From: Durusdinium trenchii
Taxonomy: Eukaryota; Sar; Dinophyceae; Suessiales; Symbiodiniaceae
NCBI GenBank assembly: GCA_963970005.1
Contig: CAXAMN010029039.1
Span: forward strand, 412,388-476,387
Length of the DNA: 64,000 nucleotides
Direction: 5' to 3'
Every line of letters starts with the position of its first letter. Position 1 is the stretch's first letter. The notes under the pieces are model-generated. The model saw only the letters and a list, made by a program, of their open reading frames with translations, was not told where the DNA came from and did no database searches. Positions 48,616 through 58,839 of the stretch are shown piece after piece. Both the position numbers and the translations under genes were made by a program.

Positions 48616-51600
48616 TCAACGAAAGTCCAAAGCCAAAATGGCCGTCAAACAAACTGCAGCGACACAGGGTACCGACATACTGTTGCCTGACATTTTGGCA
48701 ACCAGAGACGGAAGCACCCCATCCAGATCTAATTTGGGCGCCTTGCAAATTCGAGCCTGTTCAGCAGTCACCGGAATCACCTGACTGCTCATCAGTTCGA
48801 GAGGGTCCAATTTGCGCTGCTTCTCCTACAGGACCAAGGGACTAATAATTGGAACAGCAGACTAGTCTAGATCAATAAGCATGTTGGATGACCCTTAGGC
48901 CCCTGAGGCTCCTTGTCAAAAATCGAAGCTGAGTTACAGGTAAGGGTCTGCAGGGAGCCATCGGAACATTCGGCACGTCCTCGCCCGTTTCGGGCTAGTT
49001 GGTTGAGATCAGGAAACCGCTTCCCCTCAAGGCGGACATCCTGGTCGTACTCTTTCAGGTTTCTCTCCTGGGGCGGGAGCAGCCACCTATAATCTAAAAC
49101 CCCTGGGTAGATGGCATGGTTGCAAATAAATATGTGTTGTGCTTCCTGCGCTGCGGACAAGGTCATCGGAGGCAGAGACATCCACGTGTACATCCCTGCA
49201 TCCCTGACGACCCTTGATGCCAGGGCACCCAGGACCAACTCCAGAGAGACCTCCTGCCTCCATGACACAATGTCGTGTTTGTATGCGATGAGATAGATTC
49301 GCGCTCGAGCCGCCGGCAGACCAAACAGTCTAGGGTCAATTTTGCAATGTTGCAGGGTCCAGCTTTTTCCCAACTGAGATTGGACCAGCTCAGGAGAGTA
49401 TTCTGTCACGTTTTCCAGTATCAGGACGTCTGCCATAAGTGGGGCTTGGCGATAGAACCCGTCGTGTGTCTTGAACGCTGGGCTCGAAACACCTTCCTTC
49501 TTGCCCATCAAGCTGAAGGAGATGCAGACTGGGCCTGGCACGATCGTGGTTGTTTCGGAAAACACCCAGTGGACCTGGTTTCTAAGGTAGCAACCTGCCA
49601 CTGTCACCCTCAGTCCTGAGATGAAGCAATATGTAATATGTAGCTGCAAATAGTTGGGGCTCGTGGCATTCAGAAATTGTTGACAACCCAATTCCAGCTT
49701 AGCATCTCTTTGGTGCAGCAATGTGAATCCGGCAGTTCTTCTCATGGGTAGTGCAGAAGGCTGTCGGCTTTGAAGCATCTAGTTGGCTGATATCCGGCCA
49801 ATTGCAGGCCCCGTAGGTGTGTTTGAGAACCTGTTGGCAAGCCCTGTCACACTCACAGGTAGAAGTGAATACAACATTCTTCGTGCGTGAGTTGGTTGTT
49901 TGGAGAAAATCCTTGGCTGCTGACTGCAGGCTCATCAAGGCCTCATGATGGCAAGCGATAATGAATCCATTCAATGGGAAGGGGCTCCGTGGCTACAGCT
50001 GGGGTACTGACTGATTCCGGGGCGCCAACACCACTGAATGCTGTTGAACAAGACCATCTCCATTGTCGAAGCCGCTGAGCTACATACCCTTCCCCAAACT
50101 GTCCGCAAATTCTTTTCAAAAACACCGTTGGCCAAGAGAAGCTGTGCTTGACTGAGGTGAAGCCAGCTGGTCCACACTCTGAGGCCATCGGGACTGATGT
50201 CTTTGGGTAGTACCTGGCAGGCTGACTCTATTGAACTGGGATTAGACGTTGGAATGTTGACCCGGGCTTTAGCGATTTGATTTTTGAACAATGATTTCGA
50301 CCATCAACCAATACTGGGCCTGGGTTTGGTGTATCCCTTCAACTGAATCTTCTTCACTGACTTTGCGGGCTTCGGGGCCGCTGCACGCTTACGTGGCGTC
50401 TTCTCCATGCTAAGCTTCAACCTAGCCACGGCCTCCTGGAGAGACACTTGTCCCATCCTGTTTGAGAGGACTGGTTACTGAATAGAATGCAATCCGACAA
50501 CGGCTGTGTGACAATGAAAGTAATTGACGCTCTCCAGAGTCTGAAAAATGTTGATCTTGTCCGTTTTCACACAGAGGCCCAGGAAAGTGTTTGTCGGGCG
50601 CATGAATTTTGGGAATGTGCAACTCACACTCCCAATATCGCAGTGAAAACCTGCATAACAAATTACCTATGTGCAGGGGTTCTTTCAGGCTCCGGGCTAT
50701 CCAGCTCAGTGCAATCGGAGATTTCCACAACCTGCATGGCAGAGTGGTGACATGGATCAAGGTAGGCAAGGGTTCTTATGTACATCAGGTTTGAAATCAG
50801 AGTGAGACTTCCAAGAAAGGTCAAGAGGCCACAAAAATAAATAGGGCCAACTCTCTTGACCTCTCTTGGTTATTTTGACCTGCCATCGAAGCCCGCCTCA
50901 TCGTGATGGTCGATGGCTTCTTTCTTTCTTTTTCTGACCTGCAAAAAGTATGACCACCATTAGTTAGTTTAGTGGCTTATTGGTTCGCAAGCTACTTAGA
51001 ACATGACACCATGGGTCGACCAGCCCCCAAAAGAGAAAACAATGAACACGACAACTTGTCAAACGTCTTGAACTGGAACGAGCTGGTTCCAGGCGCCGAT
51101 CCAGCCTGTGGTTTCTTTGGCGAAGGCACCACCTGAGAAGGGATTGAATGCAGTTGATTCAATGAATTCCGCATTTCGATCAAGCCTGGGTATCTGCCCA
51201 GCGCCACGCTTCATCAATACCTAATTCTTGTGACCTGACCTCCTCGTAATTTAAGTCCACAGAATCCACTTGTCGGTCACTTATGAGTTGAAGCTTCTCC
51301 ATTGCTTCTTCCTGGCGTGTTTTGTTAAATCATGAAACTCTAAGAATATACAGCCAAGCCCTGCTCACAAGCTTTCGACGTTTGTAGGCTCGACCTTCCT
51401 CCCACACCTGCCACAGGTGTCCCGGGGATCTTGACGAGACGGCGTGCAGTTTGTCAAGTGTCCCAGCCTTAGCGTTCATTCGCCTACGGTGCGATCAGGG
51501 AAACCAACAGGTATTAGGATACACCCAAGACAGACTTGTAGTCCAACCTGAAGGAAGGGCGGGTGGGCTCCGACATGTTTTCCCCATCCACTTTCAGCCA

Positions 51601-54600
51601 AACATGGCAGCCAATCCGCACAGGTTTGTTTGCTAACTAGTCTGATACTACTGCACAAAATATACAGAATCAACAATGCTACCTCTTTTCACCCCATCAT
51701 TGCCTCAATCTGGCACGAAATCTCATTGCAGGGGCAACCTTTGAAAGGGTTGCCAAATTTTGAATTTGAACATCATCCGCCCTTCGCTGGGAGGAAAACC
51801 AAATCAAATCCCCCAGTGAACCGGGATCTGTATTGTTAGCCACACGCATCAAGAACGAAATCGCTCGGGCCATGCATTGAGTTGGAAATCTGTTCAGCAG
51901 CGCCTGTGCGAGAAGCAAGTAATCCTTGCATTTCGGCGGCGTGGCAAGCTTCAGGGGTCGAGCAACACTTGGAAGAGGTGGCAAATAGTCCAGGTATTTG
52001 AAAGGCAAGGCTAGGATGGGCTCCTGAAAGAATGATATGAACACCACATCCACCCACTAGTCACTTCCCCGAAAGTCTAGCTATGACTTCTGAATCAACA
52101 AAATTGCAGTCCTGTGCTAGTTGGAAATCTGATGCAAATCTCTTGACGCAGAGAATGGCGTCCAACTCATGTTCCATGATGGTTTCGGCCGCAGGACCAT
52201 AGGATTTGATCTTCAAGTTCCGAGGAATATCTCAGGGGCACGGGACAGTTGTCATTGGTTTGACGGACAAGGGCTGAAAAAGGTAGAACTGTAATTGAAA
52301 AACCACATTGGGTGCAGTTCCATGTAGTTCAGACCCTGGCCTCGTCTTGCCATAAACAAAAAGGAGTGCAAACCTGTGCAATCATCCCTGAGACCGCCTG
52401 CATAGGTCACTGGGAGAGCTTCAAGCCTGAGCGGCTCCGAGCGAGACAGGGAAGTGGCTTCACGTTTGAGGGGGACACGGCATGACATGGCCATGTTCAT
52501 GAAGTAGGACTGCTTCAAAGGAACCATTGTTTCCAAGGCCTCACAGCACTGATAGGAATCACGTTGATTCGAGCATCGGCGCCCAGCCACTTCCGGATCG
52601 AGATGCGTTCGCAGATCGCTTTGATTTTCCTACAGGAACCGAACTTCCAAGGTTGAAGGGGTTGGTTGCACAATCATATGTAATTATTTGTCAACAACTA
52701 GTTCAATGTAAGCCTAGTTTCTGCACCAGATCATTCTCATCCACGATGAGATCTATGTGTCTCATGGCGGTTCCCAGTATTCCGAATAGTTGATCTTAGT
52801 TGCGTCCGAGCGGGCAGGGAAAATGAACCGCATGGGTGGGGTCATATGAGTTCCAAAAATGCCAAACACCCATCGTTGGAAACACGCACCAACTCAAACT
52901 CCAAGTAACCCAGCGAACCGTGACTGTGTCCGACTCTCCCAAACTGGATCCCGGTCAGGGCCATCTTCTGTCGTAAAAGCATCAGACCCATGTACTTTAG
53001 GACGCTGTTGTTTTTGTTCTCCCTCACAGTGTTGTCTGCCTCACATCAGACTTAAACAATAGTTAAAAACAATTCTGTAACTTCGTTGTAGGCACACCTT
53101 TTTCATACGACGGTTTCAATGCTACTAAGCCACCCAAACCAAGCAGGAGCTTGGCATCTGGGCAGACGCCTCCTCAAACTGCTTAGCGACACCCTCCAGG
53201 GACAAAGACAAGGTCTCCAGGATCAGGCTTGCGTCAGAGCTGACACCTTGACTGACAACGTATATGTCCAAACATACCCCAGCCACCCAGACCGCGTGTA
53301 TCTTTGCTCTTGGGCGAATATACTTCTGAAATTCTTTTCCACGGGCGATGAGATGGTGTCTGGGTAGTGCCCATTTTGACTGGTCCATCCCGTCCTTGGA
53401 CAATTGTGTGTTGAATGATCATCAAACTATTTTCCGTTTTTGTTTAAAACTGCTTCTGAGCAGCCATGTGGATTCCCAATGGTGCTTCCTCGTTCTGTAG
53501 TGGGGATTGGGCCTCGTGAGATTAGATTTCTTGTTGGGTTGAATATGTTCAAGATCCCTCAACAACAGATCATGAAGTAAGCACGTCCCACCTGCAACCA
53601 TTCTTCCAATCCTCTATCGGCATACACCTGTTTCAGGTGCTCGCGGTAGGTCTGGGCTACATCGAATCTCGATTGGTTGTCCTTAGTTTCGATCGAAGCA
53701 CCTAAAGCCTGTAGACCTACATCAAATGATTTGACTGAAACAAACATTATCACCTCAAAGACTCCCTGGCCCGACGGAATCCCTCCTTGCAATCCACGCA
53801 CTGATCACATGAGGCTTGGCACGTGGGTGCCAAGAACCGCAGCGTGTTCCGCCAGACAGTATCATATCGCCGCCAGAACGTGATGTACCTCAAAGGTGGC
53901 ACAGGCAAGCGCCCAATCGTATTTCACTATAAACACAATTGAAACCCCACAGCTATAGGTCACCAAGACACGATATTTGGGAGTTGTCCATTTGATAGTA
54001 CAAAAGTCTGATCGAACCTGGTGGCAACCATCTCGTAGGAAGCTGGGAAATGCATTGGGCAGCGTTGCTCTCAACATACCTCGCAATGTTCAGCCATGTT
54101 CAGCCACCGCCCAAAAAGTTGTGATGCAGAACGGTTGCGTGAATATTGAACATTTAGTAAGGCATGAACTTGGTCCAGAAGCTCTTCACACCTAAAATGT
54201 ATAATCGGAGTTCTTCATCTTCGTCTAGGCGTTCCGAACCAATATGAAATACATCACCCTCTGCATCACTATCATCAGATTCGTCACATTCGTCTCCTCA
54301 TGAAAAATAACAAAAGGAAAATGCTCACGATGCCATAACTGGGTGCACAACCAAAGTTATGATCATGTCTAACATGAGTTTCCTGGATCGGACGATCCCA
54401 GCAATGCGGACAGCTTCTCTGGGCAATCTCTGGACCGAGCAGCCCGTTGGAACCTGAAATTACGCAACACTGCCACGGTCATTTCACTATTGATCAAGCA
54501 CTTTTGAAAAGTGTGGTTCTTTATGGTTCCAAGCAACTTATTCGGAAGCATTCCTGCTGCACCTTGATAAAGGCCAAGCAGAAACATGTCCACCTGTCTT

Positions 54601-55525
54601 CGCTTCACAGCCATCTTCGTTCCAACCTCACTCAGGCTGTTGTAGATCAAACATATTGCAAACTTGGAATCACAAACTTGTGTGTAGTAAATTGAAAAAA
54701 GGCGATCACGTATGGATGCAGCTTGGCAGCTGCCCCATTACAACCGAACCTATGATCAACATCCCCCTGGCGTGCCCTCAACAATCTTCGAGAATGGATA
54801 CCACATAGCGAGGCCAAACATTTGGGAGCCACGTGTCTCCCCAGAAGCGACCATTGCTTAGTGTTCCCTGGCACCTTGTCCACGACCCATCTCATCTTAG
54901 CTCAAAAAAACCCGCAGAATAAACCGATTCAGGGACAGAGTTCACATGACAAAAAGACTTGAGTGAGCGTCCTTAGGATCCGACAAAATAGTCTTGCTTC
55001 GGTTTATCCATTCCCCAAAACCGACTCAAGAATTGGTTGAGCTTGCCAAGTAGGTTCTGAAAACGCTTGAAGCAACTCCCACGGTGGCACCGGCATGAAT
55101 GTCGTTGACATAGTCTCGCCAGTCGCTCACAACAAACTCCATTCTTTTTCTGCCTTATGATGGTTGCTGCTGCTGTGTGAAATTCATGAAGTCGGTCAAC
55201 AACATACAAACATAAAGAACAAAGAGTCAAATAAGCTGCTTGTCTCGATCAATGACCTTTGCCAGCAATCGACGACGTGTGTTGTTGTAATTGGGGCGCT
55301 TCCTGACATATTCCTGAGCCTTGTGGCGCACAAGCTCATGACCCATGTGTTCATCCTGAAACCTAATCAAGCTCTCCAATGAGAGGTTCACCAATCCTGG
55401 ATTAGGAACCTGCTTTGCACAAGAGCTCAGAAACGTCCTGCGCTCAACAGATAAGATGCCACTGCCACCACCAAGGTTCTGAACCAATGGTAATGACTGC
55501 CTCAAAGATTGAAAATACCTAAGTT
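48616..55525 (-). CDS. DUF7869-type transposase-like domain plus C5-cytosine DNA methyltransferase, probably one gene
   Basis: Part 1 exons: about 55525-55240, 55115-54985 (Cys/His cluster CQRHSCRCHRGSC), 54890-54715, 54655-54530, 53885-53750 (CQASCDQCVDCKEG), 53737-53600, 53394-53134 (DGMDQSKWALPR), 53039-52919 (ADNTVRENKNN, GRVGHSH), 52794-52727 (DQLFGILG), 52629-about 52290, 52225-52080, 52023-51840, 51205-51060 and 50457 onward. DGMDQ, DN.xRE.KNN and GHSH.xxDxLFG are the hallmarks I know from DUF7869, a DDE-like domain. The frame meets one TGA at 50306-50304 and continues. Part 2 (50303-50088, 50074-50012, 49941-49734, 49534-48912, 48825-48616): motif I TAFSGVGAPES, motif II/III CECDRACQQVL and WPDIS, motif IV with catalytic Cys (PVCISFS), motif VI LENV, motif VIII GLPAARARIYLIA, motif IX LQTLTCNS and motif X GNSMSVPCVAAV, then TGA. 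All catalytic blocks are present; Pro before the Cys is Val. The enzyme would place methyl groups on DNA cytosine in the nucleus. Confidence 0.75.
50304..50306 (-). other. In-frame TGA between the transposase-like and methyltransferase parts
   Basis: The exon starting at 50457 reads a basic segment (EKTPRKRAAAPKPAKSVKK), then GYTKPRPSIG, TGA, and stays open for about 70 more codons up to the methyltransferase motif I region. It is either a true stop separating two genes, a nonsense mutation in one gene, or part of a 42-nt GT-AG segment (gttgatgg ... gctaaag) whose removal would keep the frame. Confidence 0.7.
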
Positions 55526-55559
55526 GTTGTCGTTGTTTTAGGCAGAACACGAGGAACTA

Positions 55560-57170
55560 TAACGTTTCCAAGCTATGCATTTAATTGCATATAAGTTGCT
55601 TTTTCCTGAGCCCATCGATTCCCGCCATTCCCCCCCACAGGCGGATTGATGCTAAATGTCACGGTAAAGAACAATGTGTAACTCTCAGTGGAGCCTCTTT
55701 CCATCTTGGGACCAGCCCCAAACCAAAGGAAATCAGCCCCAAACGCTATGAAATTGTCATATATATATATATATCATCAAATATGCCATACATGGATGGT
55801 CTGGGTGATATAAAAACATTTGAATCAAAAGTTCGGGAGGTTGAGCACTTCACTAAAGGCACCATCGCTAGTAGGTTGGAGGCCATTGCTCCTGGAGGCC
55901 ATCGCTATATAGTAGGTTGGAGGCCATCTCTACTAGGTTGGAGGCCATCGCCGCTAGTAGGTTGGAGGCCGCTAGTAGGTTGGAGGCCATCGCTCCTAGG
56001 TTGGAGGCCATCGCTATTGCAAACAAAGAAAAAAAGAATAAGGAAGAAAGATGAAGAAAGAACACTATCACATCTCCAGGTCACATCTCCATCGTTCCAC
56101 ACCAGACTATCATCGATGAGCCGTGCCCGTCGGCGCTCTCCGCCCACGTCAATGGAAAAGCTGTTAAGGCCTCGGCTCTGCCGGACTGTGCGTGGGCACA
56201 ACCCGGACGGACGGACTGTGGAGAGAAAGAAATGAGTCGGGCAATTCTGAGGATGCAAAAGATGGGTGACTTGAGCAGTAGTTTGTAGGGCCCACCCATG
56301 TGGCCTGGGCCCACCCACCGTACCACCCACCTTACCACAGGGTATGGTACATAGTAGTTGGCCCACGGCTGATAGACGGCCGTGGTGTTTTCTTGCAATT
56401 TTATTGATTTTTCGTTTTCTACGCTGTCGTTTTTGCATGTTTGCTTGAGGGGGATGTGGATGCTACGTGTGGGAATGGGGTGGGGTGGGGCATGTTAACG
56501 TTCGGTTGCACTTGCTGCATGAAGTTGATGCTGCGTTCAGTTGCTGCGCCAAAGCTTGACCTATGCTACACCGGCTCAGTTCTTGCGCCGCTTGGAGGAG
56601 CTCTTGTGAAGACTGAAAAAGTCGCAACTTTTTCCGACGGCCCAATTAGTTACGTAGTTTCGAAAATGCTTCGAAATCAGCATTTCGCCTCAGCGAAACT
56701 CTCATTTCAGGCAAATCTGCTTGGAATTGACCATGATTCCACTGATGAAACGTTGGGCACATCATTCCTAATGGAATTACGCACATTTCGACATGATTAA
56801 CCCACGACCATCATTGATTTACACCACGGACCGTGTACCTAGTAGTTCGTAGGGCGTCCGTTTACTCCGAACATGAGTGAACATGTCATTCAAAAACCCA
56901 ACAACCCCAGGGCTCCAAGTCCAACAAACCTCCAGTTCGTGTCGTCGGTTGTCGTCAGAGCCTCATCAATTCTCGACATGAAAGGTCAAGAAATGTCCAG
57001 AATCTATTGGAACAAACGGCATTGCTACGAACGGAGCGATCGGACGCTACTAAGAACAAAGGGCATCGCTACTAAGTGTAGTATTGAATCCTATTGACAT
57101 CTGCCCTCCCACAGAGGCGAACATGGACCGTGAGAATGGCCCCCAACACATGGGGATGGTGTTCCTCCAC
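55560..57170. other. Stretch without a firm gene
   Basis: 55755-55778 is an (AT)n microsatellite, 55868-56022 a minisatellite listed separately, and 56440-56510 is rich in gtgggg. A minus-strand frame at about 56645-56530 (SSQELLQAAQELSRCSIGQA) could be an exon of the gene upstream, but it is not joined to anything. Confidence 0.45.
55868..56022. repeat. Minisatellite based on aggttggaggccatcgctcct
   Basis: About seven head-to-tail units of 15-24 bp share taggttggaggcc and vary in the tail (atcgctcct, atctctact, gctag). It is open in both directions because its length variation keeps few stops; it is not taken as protein. Confidence 0.85.
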
Positions 57171-57179
57171 GTGTTCACG

Positions 57180-58830
57180 TGGTGACCTCAGGGTCCATGG
57201 GATCGTATTCCAGGGGGTCTTGACTATCGTAGCTCCCTTTTTTCTCCTCTTTCTCATTCTCCCTTACATCCCCCAACTCTTTCACGTCCGTGGCGCCTTC
57301 CCAAACCAGGGTGGTGCTCAAGCCAGCACCATATTGCACATGCTCACCATCAATGAGCTTTTGCCCAGCGTAGCCTCGGGAGATCCAGCGCCCATCCACA
57401 TTCGAACTGCTACTGCTGACGATCATCATCCTGGCAACAAGCGGGAGAAGGAGCAGCCACCCTGACAACCCTCCCTACATGTAGGCCACGGGCCCTGAAG
57501 CTCGCCCAAGTGACTTCATCATCATCACCGTCATGAATCTCTTTGATGTTCTGGACCAGAACCAGCTGGGCGTTCCGTTCCACTACCTCCAAGTTCCATC
57601 CCTTCGTTCCGCCTGTTGCATGACATGCATGACATGAAGCTCCATCTTCCTCGTCATATGCTCCCTATGTCCCTTTCCTTCGCCCCGCGGCGTCACACGT
57701 CACGTCCTGCTCTTGGAAGTGGGTCGGCCGAGCTGTTGCAGAGACTTGTCGAGGGTCTCCAGAGGCGTCTCCTTTTCCATGTCCTCCAAATATTCCAAGC
57801 CTCTAGCATCGATGTCACAGGAAATCCTCAGCAAAGCGGAGGCGCCGGCGTCATCGCCCCACGTTCAGAGCGCCGCGATGACTTCGTCAGCCCGGTGGAG
57901 TCATCGCCCCACGCTCAGCTGTTCCGTTCCCAATGGAACGACCAGGTGAGGCTGTGCATCGGAGACATATACAAGATGATGTGCTTTAATACGATTAAAC
58001 ACATGCTATCAAATTGCTGCATTGGAAACATTTGGAAACAAAAACAAGGGCGCCTTCTATCCATCAAAGTTCGGATGGTTTTTCTACCAACCATTATATA
58101 ACATCAGAAATAACCATGTTCTATACACCCTGCTTGGGATGGGATGGGAACGTCTTACCGAGCTCGATCGAGCTGTTTGCTCCGGAGTTCCTAACAGTTG
58201 ACGGCGGAACACGCTGCCCTTTAAGGCTGTAAACCTGGCCTTGAAGTCATCAAGGTGACAAAAAAAGGCCTTGAAGTGAGTAGCTAAACAAGGCGAAACA
58301 CCTGGCCTTGAAGTGCCATGTTAAGCTATTATACGTACTGCTTATTATATAGTGTTGAAAATGTTGGGAAACCGGGAAACTGGACGCAACATGTGTGTTC
58401 TTTTTGACAACACCCAAATAGGTTGTTTTTGATGCCTGATTCTATTTTTGTACGAGCCTCCGTGTATCTATTGGTTCCGTCATGATCATCCAACCATCCA
58501 ACCGGAGAGAGAAAAAACAACGGCAAAAGCAATACAGGTGCCTTTTCCAGGTCCACCAAATCCCACATCATCTCAGCATCTCACCACTTCCCCCACTCCA
58601 AAGCCCAGACCACAAATTGAAAAAAAAGAAAGGAGAAGCCAAGACTCCATCCGTCTCCTGTGTCCACTCCATCAACGTAGTCGTTCCAATAAGCGATATG
58701 CTCATCATCTCGGTCTTCTATGTTCTTTGACAATCGAAAACACACGCCATGAGCACGGTCATTCAGCTTGCTGTTGTCGATTCGGTATCTGTTACCACCC
58801 ATCTTCACCAACACGCAGGCGCCTGAAGCG
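57180..58830 (-). CDS. Multi-exon gene with a dinoflagellate SH3-like (GDGW) motif
   Basis: Exon candidates: 58820-58650 begins after AG|G and reads GACVLVKMGGNRYRIDNSKL, then GVCFRLSKNIEDRDDEHIA and VDGVDTGDGW. 57850-57720 reads DIDARGLEYLEDMEKETPLE. 57600-57480 reads LVLVQNIKEIHDGDDDEVTW. 57440-57180 reads NVDGRWISRGYAGQKLIDGE and ends in an acidic, Glu/Lys- and Asp/Pro-rich tail. The YR.SK...D......G..V.GVD.GDGW pattern matches a small repeated domain I know from many dinoflagellate predictions, resembling an SH3-like barrel. The function is unknown. No membrane segment or signal peptide is seen. The start is not identified and lies above 58830. Confidence 0.5.
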
Positions 58831-58839
58831 ACGTTCCAC

